DNA of 64,000 nucleotides. It comes from Pochonia chlamydosporia 170 (lineage: Eukaryota > Ascomycota > Sordariomycetes > Hypocreales > Clavicipitaceae). Positions 36,201 through 46,986 of the stretch are shown in pieces. The translations under genes and the position numbers were made by a program. How positions within the stretch are numbered: position 1 is the first letter of the stretch; each line of letters starts with the position of its first letter. The stretch lies in NCBI RefSeq assembly GCF_001653235.2, contig NC_035790.1, positions 3,410,001-3,474,000 of the forward strand, read 5' to 3'. The notes beneath the pieces are model-generated. The model had not been told where the DNA came from, ran no database searches, and saw only the letters and a program-made list of their open reading frames with translations.

Positions 36201-38802
36201 AGTTGATAGTTTTAATGGAGTTACCGGCTATCAGAGGGTGTTACTACGGTCCTAAATCGAAATGTCAGATCAGAAGAGCTCGCAATGGCTTAGGGGTGGC
36301 AGTACTCCGAACAAAACTCTGCAGAATCGTCATGTCCGCCTCGGTGTGAGTACCACTGGCTCACTGGCCGAACATTCTCATGAGTTGGACGAAAGCGAGC
36401 GCCTCACGCCAAAATGACTGATAAGCTTCAACTGAGCCACCACAATGCGAGTTGAGTGCGATCGAGACACATAGCCATGAAACCGCGACCGTGCACAGTG
36501 AAAATGTCATGTTGATTTGATGGACTGTCAAAACGTCAAACTTCTCGAATGTTGACCGGTACCTTGCGACATGTGCTAGGGGGTCTTTTTTGGCTGATTA
36601 TTGATGATCATTAGCACGATGTACCACTGCTTGAATATCCACCACAATTTGTGTTGTCTGTGAACAAACGGAAGTAGAAGATCTAGTGCTTCGTCCTCCT
36701 CAAATGTGCCAAGGTACCGACGTGATGAGTAACTCATCAATTTCTATCAAACAAACTCATTGAGCCGCAGTGCCTTCTCAGTAGAGAGAACAATGCGATC
36801 AACACCTATTCTTGGTGGAGACGTTGTAAAATGAGCTGGCGATAAACCGAGGGAAGAGAAATACAAGGTATTAGATGAAGCGCAATGACATTCATAGCAA
36901 TCCATCATATCAGCAGGATGACTGAAGAAGTTGGCCATTGCGTCGTTGTTGACCAATGAGCACTATCAGGTGCGTCAGGTAGATCACTCCTCTGTGGACA
37001 GCAATTTCTGGCAACAAGAGCTCTGACTGTAGCTTGGCCAGTCAGTAACTTACGATGCGGAGATGAAGGGTATCCTCGCCTGTCCGAGTTGAAGGCGCAC
37101 ACTTCAGAACTCCTCCCTTGCGTCACCAGAGTGCTGAGTCTGGAAAAGATGGCTTCGTCCTTTTTTTTTTTCTTTCTTTTATTGACGTACAGAGCATGGT
37201 GCTTTCTTTTTCTGAACCGCGTCTGGCGAGTGATGTCGACCCAACTTTGCTTTTGTCATTGCCACCCAAAAAAAGGGTTGCCAGACGGGGGCAGCGGAGG
37301 CTGAACGTGAGCATCGCCCAGTCCCCTGGCTTAATTTTCTTCTTTCACTGAGCTTCGGGCTTGTTTCTCCCTTCCCTCCCTGGTTGTCAGACGCTATCGC
37401 TCTTCAGAGTGCTTGTTCCGGCAGAGACAATTTCCTGGGTTGGAGTCTTGGATGGGTCGACATGGTCATGGATTGGTCAAAGTGGCCGTGGAAAATGGGT
37501 GCATCCGGGGGGCCCATGCGTTTGCCAACAGGTGGGTGCAGACTTGTGCCACCAGCTCAAGCTATTCTTTGTTGTAGGTTCCAAAGTTGTCTGGTTGTCT
37601 GGCAAGCTGGTTGTTGTAGGGCGATCCGTCTACCCAGCGCCGGCGTGCGCGAGAGACAAAACATCCTGCAACAAAAGGAAGACAGTCGGGCACGAAATGG
37701 CCGAGAGGACTTGACCAGACCAGACGTGTGGCTGCTGAAGGTGGCGGGTGTGATGGGCAACATTGAAGTTTCAATATTGAAAAGGGCAAGGAGAAGGACA
37801 GGCTGGGAAAGGCGTGGTCTGGATCAAATGGGTCAAGTCCAGTTGATTCTTCTTGCCCAAGTTTTCAGAATCTGAAACGGAGTATTGGAGACTTCACTTT
37901 GCTGTGGGCGGGACTGCAGATTGCGGGTATCCCGGTACACCTGCGCGGATGTGAGGCGAGCTGGGTTGACGGTTCCGAATGGAGCTCTCAGGCACTTGCA
38001 GGACAGGTGCAGACAGGTGCAGACAAGTGCAGGACTCAGCACCTCCTTTTCGACGCCAAAAAGCCCCAGCTCCTAAAGTGGCGCTTCGTCTTCCCACTTT
38101 CCCCTGACGGGATCCCCTCCCATGCCCCATGCCCACGCCCATGCCCAACCTCAACTCTCGCTCGCTCAACCCTGCTCCTGGCTCACCAAGCTGTGGGCTT
38201 CTGTGCATCCTTGTCTCGTCCTGCAGCCTCAGGCTCTGTGCTCAACTACTGCGTCCACCATGTCCAGACCCTTTCTTCGCCACTGGTCTGCGAGAGCAAA
38301 GACCATTGTGCAGTTGGTAATGAGCAATGGGCAATGAGCAGGAGTCTGGTGGGCTCCAGTCCCGTCCACACTCGAACTTCAGATGTCCGCGCTTTGCTTT
38401 AGCTCACAGCTCCCATGTCCAGATGGTTCCCCCCAAATCTCAGACACGCACCTCCCGGTTTCTTTCTTCTAGTTTCTGTTCTGTCTCTGTGTCTCGCCAG
38501 CCCTGTGTGTCTGTCTTCCTTCACCCTCATCGGCTCTGAAAGAGTCCATCGAGACCGCTCGCTGATCCGGACTGTTCTTTGTTCGTTTATCATTCTTGCT
38601 CTGCGCTCTTGTTTCCTTGCGGGTTGATCTCGGCCAAGTTCAACATACGACAAACCTTCCCGACATCACCAGCTCTCGAATGGCTCGTTGAGCGCTGCCG
38701 GTTTCCTCCCCACGTCGAGCGAGATATACGATTTGTTCAAGGCAGAATTCGTTATTAGACAACACACTCGACTACGATAGCCATTGGCTTGAATCGCTCA
38801 CA
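33281..38802. other. Gene-poor 5.5-kb region and leader of the DENN gene
   Basis: No supported gene was found. Weak minus-strand coding-like text occurs at 34246-33971 (91 codons, no family). The part from about 37.1 kb has T-rich and CT-rich tracts (a run of T at about 37160) and GACAGGTGCA-like repeats near 37990-38030, as in fungal promoters and long leaders. A minus-strand TF start and a plus-strand DENN start bound the region, so it is a long divergent promoter interval or holds unrecognised loci. Confidence 0.45.
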
Positions 38803-41565
38803 ATGGCTCCATCGCTGAATACCCATTCGTCCTTTACCCGTCCTCGGACTGGTGACCGTGATGGCCGGCCCAGCACGCGCGACCAGGCCGGTGCCGATAT
38901 GCTTATTCCCAGCCGTACTTCCTCGCTGCACTCTCGCATCACGCAGCCGATTCCTTCGACTCTGAATGTAAAGCCGCAGCAGCGAACTCCCAAGACGCTT
39001 ACACATGCCTACATGGTCTGCGGCGTTGGTCGCGAGCCTTCGCAATGGGTCAAGGCTCCTGCTCCAACTCAGGGCAAGATTGGCCACATGAAGGGTGCCG
39101 TTGGGCAGTTCTGGCTTCCCGAGATTTTGGGCAGCAGCCCTCGACTTGAACAGGACAATGAAATTGCCCGAGCACTTCATGCGGCTATGAGGGTAAGTTT
39201 GTAACAGGCCACGGAAATCTCTAATGTCATCGCCAAGTTATCTAACACAATTCTACAGGCTTGCTTTCCCCATGATGTTGAGATTTGCACTGGCAGAAGC
39301 CAACCACATTGCGTCCACCATGCTTTTGTGCTTCAACAAGACTCTTCTCACACCTTGTACGGCATCTGTCTTCGCGTCTGGTCTCGAGCCGACGAGAAGA
39401 GGGCCGAAACCATTCGCGATCTGCGCAAGAGAACCGAGTCCGACTTTTATGACAACCCGGATGAGACCTACTGGATCCCTTATTGCCTGTCTTTTCTCTC
39501 TCGATATCCCCTGTACAACCTTCTTGGTGACTATCTACGTGGCATGTGGATTCACTGGAACAAGGCTACCAACCTGTTCCATGCTGAGGAGGTCTCGCGA
39601 ATTCTGAGCTTCCCTGCTCCCAGATTGAACGACTTGGTTCGCATTGATATGAAGGATTATGCTCTCTGCTACCAGTTTCCGTCTTCTCCAACGGGATTCC
39701 AGAACTTTTCCATGTGGCCGCTTTTCAACTGCTTGTCCATCCCCAACATTGTTGGCGTCATTGAGGCAGCTATTTCTCCTACACGACGAATCATCTTTGT
39801 GAGCCACTATGCCGCTATGCTCACCATTGCTGCCGAAACCGTTCGATACTGTGTTCGAGTTTATGAGTGGAGCGGTCTTTACGTACCCGTTGTGCACGCC
39901 CGCCACGCGCAGGAACTTGTCCAGGAACCCGGTCCCTACATCCTCGGTGTCACTGCTGAATGCCGATCTCTCTTCACAGCGCCTACCGATGCCCTGGTTG
40001 TTGACCTTGACCGAAACTTTGTTCTCACTTCGAGCCCGCCAACTGCTCTTACGCCTGGCCAGCGCAACAAATTTGTCACTCGCCTCACACAAGCTCTCAA
40101 TGGCGATGTTACTCCTGCTGGCGTTCCTCACCATCTGCGATCTGCCTATGGTGGTGGTAAACTGGTCCCCGCCGGCCAGATTATTGTCATGCGTGGCGAG
40201 GTCGAGTCTATCCAGGACCCCGAGTGGTGGAATCAAGACCCGGTTATGGCGGTCATGGACCACGTTTGTGAGAAGATGGGTCGCAATACCGGTATTAAGG
40301 CCGTGTTTGGCGGCTCCGTCAAGAAGCCTCTTATGACCAAGGTCTCGATGAGACACCTGAATGAGATTGTTCGTGAGCGGAACCAGTACTCCCGTGACGC
40401 TCTTGAGGCCTGGCAGGACTTCATCAACCTCAAGGGCCGCATGGACACGGAACTCAGCAAGGTCAACAAGAGAAATAACTACCTTGTCGAGGAACTCGAA
40501 AGCTGGAAGCAGCAATTCCTCAAATTCCAAGCCTTTGCTGAGCAGCTCACCAAAGAGACCCAGGATCTCAAAGTCAAGATCGAGACTCATAAGAGAGAGA
40601 ATCGTCGTCTTACTGGTCTCATTGACCAACAAAAGGATGACAACGCTCGTATGTCGGTTCGCCTCACGGGCACCGAGAAGCAGCGTGACGATGCTCTCGA
40701 GGCTCTGGTTCTTCAGCAGGAGATTGCCGAAGAACTTGAGCGCGAGAGGAAGAGAAACAAGAAGGAGCTTGCTCAGCTCAGCCATACCAACGTCACCCTC
40801 GTGCGACAGCGCGATGAGGCTCGTCGTGTGGTGATGCACCTGCAGAGCTTGATTGGCGGGCAGAGCCATCACATGGAGCATCTCATTCACTCCCTCACCA
40901 AGCCTGATGAGCTGGCTGCTGAGATTGAAGCCGGCTTTGACAGCGATGAGCAGGAAAGCTCTGACGCCGCCTCTGGTGATGATGTAGCCAGCCAACTCAA
41001 GTCCAAGCGCAGCAGCAAGCGAATCTCGGCCGCCAGCTTTGCTGATGTCGCTGACCGCCACCTCAAGGACAAGACGGACGCAATTGCCCACATCGTGCGC
41101 AATATTGCCGACCAATGCCAGGCTGCCGTGGAGAGCTTGCAGCTGGCTCACGACGCTGAGTACCGATCAAGTCGACGTCACAGTGGCCTCTCCAACGCCC
41201 AGAGTGAAGATGGCAACGACGACCGCTCTGTGGCGACGTCAGACAATGGCGAGGAGAGACGCCTTCAGCCTGGACGCACATCCAGCATTCCCCCTACCCC
41301 GGATCTGATCCCCAACCGCAGCAGTACTGCCATGTCATTTGCTTCGGCCACAACCACACCCGAGCGATCTAGTCAGCAGTACAGTCTGAAGGATGAGATC
41401 CCCACCAAGATCGTCGAGGATGACGAAGAGGACTTTGAGGAGCACCGCAGCGAAGGCGGTGCGGCGTCCAACGAGAACGGCGTTGTAGCTAAGCACGCCG
41501 AGTCCCTCTTGCACCGACCATCTGGTGCCAGAATCAGCGCCCTCGGTGGCACTGGCACTCGATAA
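38803..41565 (+). CDS. DENN-domain protein (predicted Rab GEF-like regulator)
   Basis: Predicted membrane-traffic regulator; DENN modules usually bind and activate Rab GTPases. Two exons, 38803-39192 and 39259-41565, give 898 aa. The N-terminal 100 residues are disordered. uDENN-like sequence follows (HAFVLQQDSSHTLYGICLRVW), then the cDENN core at about 270-390 (IPNIVGVIEAAISPTRRIIF and LFTAPTDALVVDLDRN). Residues about 490-665 are strongly heptad-like and should form a long coiled coil. The C-terminal 230 residues are acidic and Ser-rich. Fungal proteins of this DENN(AEX-3) type are single-copy and poorly studied; the Rab partner is unknown. The intron cuts the uDENN region. Confidence 0.88.
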
Positions 41566-42527
41566 AAAAAAGTTACAGGATTTGTATGGAATGATTTGAC
41601 GAGGAGAGTGGGTAGAACCCAGAGAATCAAGAGTGAGCTCCTCAGGAATAATGGGAGCAATGAAGCCTACGACAGGCAAACTTCTGCCAATAGTGTTCAC
41701 ACGTGTGTTCATTATCGCCCTTTTTATTTTCATTTTACTTTTTCTTTTTGGCCTGGACGACTGTTGATAAGGCGATCCATCGATATCCGCTTGTGTATTA
41801 CCTGCTACACATAACTTTTCCGCTTATTTTTCTCAGCTCATACCTACGACACGACCGTGTGGATATTGATCATTTCATATATTTTTTTTTTTGCTTGTGG
41901 AGGTTCTGGATGGCTGTCGCAAAATTTTGGTCTTTCTTTGGCGTTATCTGCCGCAAATGTCTGATTTTCCTAGCTGTTTTCAGTCTGAAATTTTTCGCAA
42001 TTACTTTCTAAATAGCCGGAGGCACTTGCTTGGCCACGACAAATGCATGTCAGGCTCAATATGAACGAAATGTTGGGTTGATGCCATGTATGATGAAGAT
42101 AGGCTGCTGAGCGAGATGTCAAGAAATTATTACGAATAGTATTTTCATTATGATTCAACTGATCCCTGTGATATATCTGAGACGTCGTCATGTACGACGG
42201 CGTGGCCAATGCAAGATTCAGTTGAGACATGGCGCCAAGCACACGAAAGTTTGGAATCGTCCCCATCCTCCTGTTGATGGTAGTCGCCGTTGACAGGGGT
42301 GGCGGGACGGGATCCATCAAAAATTTTAAGTTCAATCTATTTGATCCATCCCATGCATGCACGCACTGTGCTGTGCTGTGCTGTGCTGTTTGTCACAGAT
42401 GGGCGCGGAGCTCGTGGTGCCGAGAACAGACCAAAAAAAAAGCTCTCCATGAACAGAGTGACGTCTTTAACCATTTGCTTCCTCACTTTACCTACCACCA
42501 ACATCAACACCGCCAACACCCACGACA
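41566..42527. other. Intergenic region
   Basis: 3' UTR of the DENN gene, including a T12 tract near 41882, then the BCD1 promoter. A pentanucleotide repeat (TGTGC about five times) lies at 42365-42390. No gene seen. Confidence 0.55.
42365..42390. repeat. (TGTGC)n microsatellite
   Basis: About five tandem copies of TGTGC, about 140 nt upstream of the BCD1 start codon and perhaps in its leader. Confidence 0.75.
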
Positions 42528-43829
42528 ATGGCCGACCCTCTCCTCACATCCCTCTGTTCAATATGTCACGTTTCACCACCTAAATACAAATGTCCCCGAT
42601 GCCGCATCCAAACGTGTTCCCTCCCATGCACCACAAAGCACAAGGCCTGGTCCGAATGCAGCGGCCAACGCGATCCCACAACCTACGTCCCACGATCGAA
42701 GCTCCGCACCGCTGCCGGCGTCGACCACGACTACAACTTCCTTCATGGCATCGAGGTATCTGTCGAACGCTCCGAGAAGCTCCTAATCGAGGAAAAGGGA
42801 CTGCTGCAGCAGGAAGAGCTACGGCCGCTGACGATGCAACAAGTTCGTTGGAAGATGGGGCGCGATGGGCGGAAAAGAAAAGTCTTGGTCACTAGGGTTC
42901 TGAGGGAGGCCAAGGGGAGGACCTTTGAGAAGGGACTGGCCCTGAGGCTGAAGAAGCTCAACGTGCAAATTGTTTGTGCGCCGTTGGGAATGGCGCGGCA
43001 GAAGGACAACCTTACTACCCTGAACAAGAGGACGGGGAGGGTCAACTGGCAGGTTGAGTGGCTTGTTTTTGGGGATGGGGATGCGACGACCAAGACGTCG
43101 AGATCGCTGAGCAAGGTTATGGATGACGTTCCTCTTTTCGAGGCGTATCCTAGGATGTTGGCGGAAAAGGTACGCACAGGCGCGGGACCACGGAAACAAG
43201 TGAGGAACCTACGGCCTGGGGAGGCGCAGAATTCGGTTGATTCAAGATGGAATTTCGGATTTGATTGTATTCAGGACGTTGGCGATGGGAGATGGGCGTT
43301 CTTTTCGGGCGGATGTATTGAGGATTGGCCTGCGGAAAAGGAAGCAGTTCAACGGCGACAGTTTCAATTCTTTCTGGCCGGAGCTCAGACTAGGTCCGAT
43401 ATGCCTACGCAAGTAACGGCCTTGGAGTCGGGGGACTGTCTTCGCAGTATTTTGGCTAATACTCGAGTATTGGAGTTTCCTACGATATATGTCCTCAAAG
43501 CTGGGGAGGAGCTTCCTGAAGGCTTTGTATTGGGACCCAAGGACACGGTTCCTACACAAACACACGGAACGAAGCGAAAGGATGGACCGGCAAATAAGAA
43601 GATGCAGGGTTCGGCAAAACGCAGGAAACACGGCGGAAATGATCGCGAAGATGGGGAGATTGGAAGTGGTGAGGATGCAGAGCAGGGGATGGACGAGGAC
43701 CAGGGCCTTAAGGGGGTCGGTTTGGAGGCTGGTGAGGTTATTGATGAGCAGAGTTTTGGGGAAGAGGACGACGAAGAGGATGATGATGACGAGACGAGTA
43801 GCTCTGGATCTGATAGTGAGTCTGACTGA
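42528..43829 (+). CDS. BCD1: Box C/D snoRNA accumulation protein, zf-HIT family
   Basis: Nuclear assembly factor for box C/D snoRNPs, which guide rRNA 2'-O-methylation. Intronless, 433 aa. The HIT zinc finger is at the N-terminus with Cys10, 13, 22, 25, 30 and 34, His38 and Cys44, the eight-ligand zf-HIT pattern. A central conserved region (VQIVCAPLGMARQKDN, WLVFGDGD) corresponds to the BCD1/ZNHIT6 body. The last 100 residues are low-complexity, with basic KKMQGSAKRRKH and then an acidic Glu/Asp/Ser tail. The start ATG is at 42528, immediately before the zinc finger. Confidence 0.9.
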   Translation: MADPLLTSLCSICHVSPPKYKCPRCRIQTCSLPCTTKHKAWSECSGQRDPTTYVPRSKLRTAAGVDHDYNFLHGIEVSVERSEKLLIEEKGLLQQEELRPLTMQQVRWKMGRDGRKRKVLVTRVLREAKGRTFEKGLALRLKKLNVQIVCAPLGMARQKDNLTTLNKRTGRVNWQVEWLVFGDGDATTKTSRSLSKVMDDVPLFEAYPRMLAEKVRTGAGPRKQVRNLRPGEAQNSVDSRWNFGFDCIQDVGDGRWAFFSGGCIEDWPAEKEAVQRRQFQFFLAGAQTRSDMPTQVTALESGDCLRSILANTRVLEFPTIYVLKAGEELPEGFVLGPKDTVPTQTHGTKRKDGPANKKMQGSAKRRKHGGNDREDGEIGSGEDAEQGMDEDQGLKGVGLEAGEVIDEQSFGEEDDEEDDDDETSSSGSDSESD

Positions 43830-44312
43830 TGTAGCCGGTTGTGGTGACGAGTGAGAGATGGACGGCATGTATGATACCCAGCATAGGTGGGATGTAGAAT
43901 AGGGAGCATGTGCATTGAATAGCGACTGGATTTCATAACTCACCAAATAATGGCCCTTAAAATATATAAAATATTGCCCTCTTATTGGCGTATTTAGTAG
44001 GAGAAGATGGTTCTTGACATTTTGAAGTTTGCTTGCTCGCAGATTTAAGTCTTGGCCCTTGGTGCTCAGACACGTGCCCCACCCAAGGTAAGGTTCCGAG
44101 CGAGATGCTTGCTGGCTAGAGGAGAGACGCAACAACAAGCAACCTCCTGGCCAGCGCATCAACAACATACCACTTAACGAAAACCCCCTCTTTGACGACA
44201 GCCCGACGGCTCGCACCCAATCTGCGACAAAATAACATTGCTGGGCCATATACTTTACGCCGCAGCTCCTCTTGTAATATGATTGCATAAAGCCAAGTCC
44301 AACCCACCCACG
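43830..44312. other. Short intergenic region BCD1 / SEC6
   Basis: About 480 nt with 3' UTR and promoter. Nothing else recognised. Confidence 0.55.
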
Positions 44313-46571
44313 ATGGATGACGGCCCTGTGCCCAAGCTGTCCGAGCTGCTCCGGCACGCAGATGACCTCGACAAGATCCCCGCGCTGAAGCAGGAATTCT
44401 CGCGAAAAAAGGGAGCCGTGGACGGCCAGCTACGAAATGGACTCCGCGAGCAGCTCGAAACCACTCAATCGGGCATGACGGGGTTGAGCGACGGCCAAAA
44501 GACCGTCCAGCTGATCAAGGAAGAGATGATGAAGATTGACCGCCTGTGCTCCGAATCGCAAACCATGATCAAAGACTTTGCCAGCATCAACCTGGTGTCT
44601 CAAGCGCACAGGAACTTTGTCGCTGTCGAAACCATGAGGCGCGACCTGGAGACCTTTGACGATCGGCTGGCCATCGTGGACAGAATGCTGAAGGCAGACG
44701 AGGAGGACAACGAAAATATGCCCAACTTGCTGCCGTCCCACATTGAGCTGACGCAGCTGAGAAACATACGAGACGACGCCATGGAGCAAATTCAGAGGGC
44801 GGAAGACCCGGGGCTGGAAACCACGTTGGAGGACTACTTTGCGAAGCTGGACGACATGATTGACAAGTTTGATACCCATGTTGGTCTTTTGGCCATGAAC
44901 CTGATCAATCTTGTTGTCAATGAGAACAATGGCCTCATTGTTCGATTTGCTGTAGTTATAGAAGCCGAGGAGAAGAGCGACCAGCGAGTGTTGGCGCTAC
45001 AAGAAGCCCTCAAGGACCACGAGGAAATGGCAGCGCGATTCCAGAGCATCACCGATGGCGCCAAGAAAGTCCGCGGCTACAAGGAAAAGTTCATCGAGGC
45101 CATCAAGATCAGTGCCGAACAACAATTTGACGGATCACGCATCGACTTTCTCGAGGACGCCACGAAGCTTGACAAGATCATGAAGTGGTACTTCAACGAC
45201 CTGAACGCCGTGCGCGTTGGTATGACGCCGCTCATGCCCAAGAGATGGAAGATTGGCAAGACATACGCCGACATCTACCACCAGCTCATGCACGACTGGC
45301 TCGTCGGCATGGTCGACGACCCGGAGAGCACGTCCGGCCACCGACTGGAAATCATCAGCTTCCCCGAGAAATACTACAAAAAGATGGCCAAGCTGGGCTA
45401 CAACCAAGAAGACCTCACCCCCCACGTCATTGACAACCGCGAGACCGAACTGGTCCGCGACTTCCGCCAACTCATCATCAGGCTGCTCGACGAATGGATC
45501 GAGCGCATCTTTGCGCAAGAAAAGCGAGACTTTGCCGAGCGCAACGTCGAGGGCTCCAACCTCGACCAAGACGAGTACGGCTACTTCCGCACCAAGAACC
45601 TCATCGCGCTCTGGCGCATGCTCCGCGAGCAAATCGACACGGGCGCCAACTCCAAACGCTCCGACGTGATGGAGGGCGTCATCGACGCCATGTTCCTCCG
45701 CCTGCGCACCCGCCAGCAGAACTGGCAGCGCATGCTCGACGACGAGGCATCCCGCTACGAGACCGGCAAGGTCCCCGAGCTAGAAGGCTTCCAGGCCCTC
45801 CAGGACTGGCTCGTCGCCACAGCCAACGACCAAATCGCCTGCATCGACGACAACGAAGAGGAATCCCGCCTCGGCTACCTGTCCTCCTTCCGCGCCGCCT
45901 TCGAACCCCACGTCACGCCGCAGTACCTCGAGCGCGGGGACGCGGAGCTCAGCGCCCTGCGCGACCAGTACCTCGACTTCTCGACCTGGTGCATCACCAA
46001 GTTCGCCCAGCTCATCTTCGCAATCGACTTCAAGGCCGTCATGCCCGACTTCTTCACCCCAAAATGGTACGCCAACACCGCCATGAAGCAAATGGTCGTC
46101 ACCTTTGAGGAATACGTCGCCGACTACCGACAGGTCCTGCACCACTCCCTCGTCGACATCTTCATCGAGATCTTTGCAGACGAGCTCCTCGTCCGGTACT
46201 TGTCGTCCGTGCGCAACAAGGGCGCCAAGTTTCGTCGCGCGGACCCCTTTCGCGATAAGCTCTTCAACGATATCTCCACCGCCTTTGAGTACTTTAGTAG
46301 TTTGCCGAATCCGGATGTAGGTAACTCCATCAAGCAGACGTGGAGGGTTACAGAGCCGTTTTTGGGTCTTCTCAGCTGTGATAAGGATGCTGTGGCGGAT
46401 CAGTTCGCTTCCTTCAAGGCCGCGTATTGGGACTTGCAGATTTCCTGGGTGGAGGCTGTGCTGCGGTCGAGGGATGACTTTGAGAGGAGCATGTTGAATG
46501 CGGTGAAGGCGAGGGCCGCGCAGATGGAGGTTGTGAGGGGGCCGGAGACAATTATGAGTAAGGTGAAGTAG
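44313..46571 (+). CDS. SEC6: Exocyst complex subunit Sec6
   Basis: Subunit of the octameric exocyst that tethers secretory vesicles at hyphal tips and septa. Intronless, 752 aa, near the 800 aa of yeast Sec6. The start is the ATG at 44313 (MDDGPVPKLSELL); upstream in-frame codons lack an ATG. The N-terminal 130 residues are heptad-rich (coiled coil), followed by the alpha-helical body typical of exocyst subunits, with segments such as KYYKKMAKLGYNQEDL and FFTPKWYANTAMKQM that fit the family. The nucleotide composition is GC-rich, as expected of a well-expressed gene. Confidence 0.93.
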   Translation: MDDGPVPKLSELLRHADDLDKIPALKQEFSRKKGAVDGQLRNGLREQLETTQSGMTGLSDGQKTVQLIKEEMMKIDRLCSESQTMIKDFASINLVSQAHRNFVAVETMRRDLETFDDRLAIVDRMLKADEEDNENMPNLLPSHIELTQLRNIRDDAMEQIQRAEDPGLETTLEDYFAKLDDMIDKFDTHVGLLAMNLINLVVNENNGLIVRFAVVIEAEEKSDQRVLALQEALKDHEEMAARFQSITDGAKKVRGYKEKFIEAIKISAEQQFDGSRIDFLEDATKLDKIMKWYFNDLNAVRVGMTPLMPKRWKIGKTYADIYHQLMHDWLVGMVDDPESTSGHRLEIISFPEKYYKKMAKLGYNQEDLTPHVIDNRETELVRDFRQLIIRLLDEWIERIFAQEKRDFAERNVEGSNLDQDEYGYFRTKNLIALWRMLREQIDTGANSKRSDVMEGVIDAMFLRLRTRQQNWQRMLDDEASRYETGKVPELEGFQALQDWLVATANDQIACIDDNEEESRLGYLSSFRAAFEPHVTPQYLERGDAELSALRDQYLDFSTWCITKFAQLIFAIDFKAVMPDFFTPKWYANTAMKQMVVTFEEYVADYRQVLHHSLVDIFIEIFADELLVRYLSSVRNKGAKFRRADPFRDKLFNDISTAFEYFSSLPNPDVGNSIKQTWRVTEPFLGLLSCDKDAVADQFASFKAAYWDLQISWVEAVLRSRDDFERSMLNAVKARAAQMEVVRGPETIMSKVK

Positions 46572-46986
46572 GTGTTATAGATGCCTAGGTAGTCAGAGAC
46601 ATAGAGACATGCTCCGTGTACGATCAGTAAAGATGAATACACTTTATGACAGTGGACGAGACCGAAACTACTATAACAAGAATGCTGGTTCTAGGAAATG
46701 CGTTTGTCTAACGTACAACGGACACGTCATGTCCATGGGAACGGAACATGTCCAAGTCCAGATAACTAACTACTAAGATATTCATCGTATCCATCCATCT
46801 CCAAGTACTTACGATCCACCTCGTATTAAGCAATTTGTCGCTTAAGCAAAAAAGAAGAGAGAAAAACATCATAGAGCGGCCACTCAGGCAGTTTACTGTC
46901 CACTTCACACGCTGTACTCAATAGAACCCATTTCTTCATGGGACAAAACCGCCGAGCCTTGCTAATGCTGTACAAGCTTGTGGCTT
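46572..46986. other. Convergent 3' region SEC6 / EDE1
   Basis: About 415 nt of 3' UTR sequence. No gene seen. Confidence 0.55.
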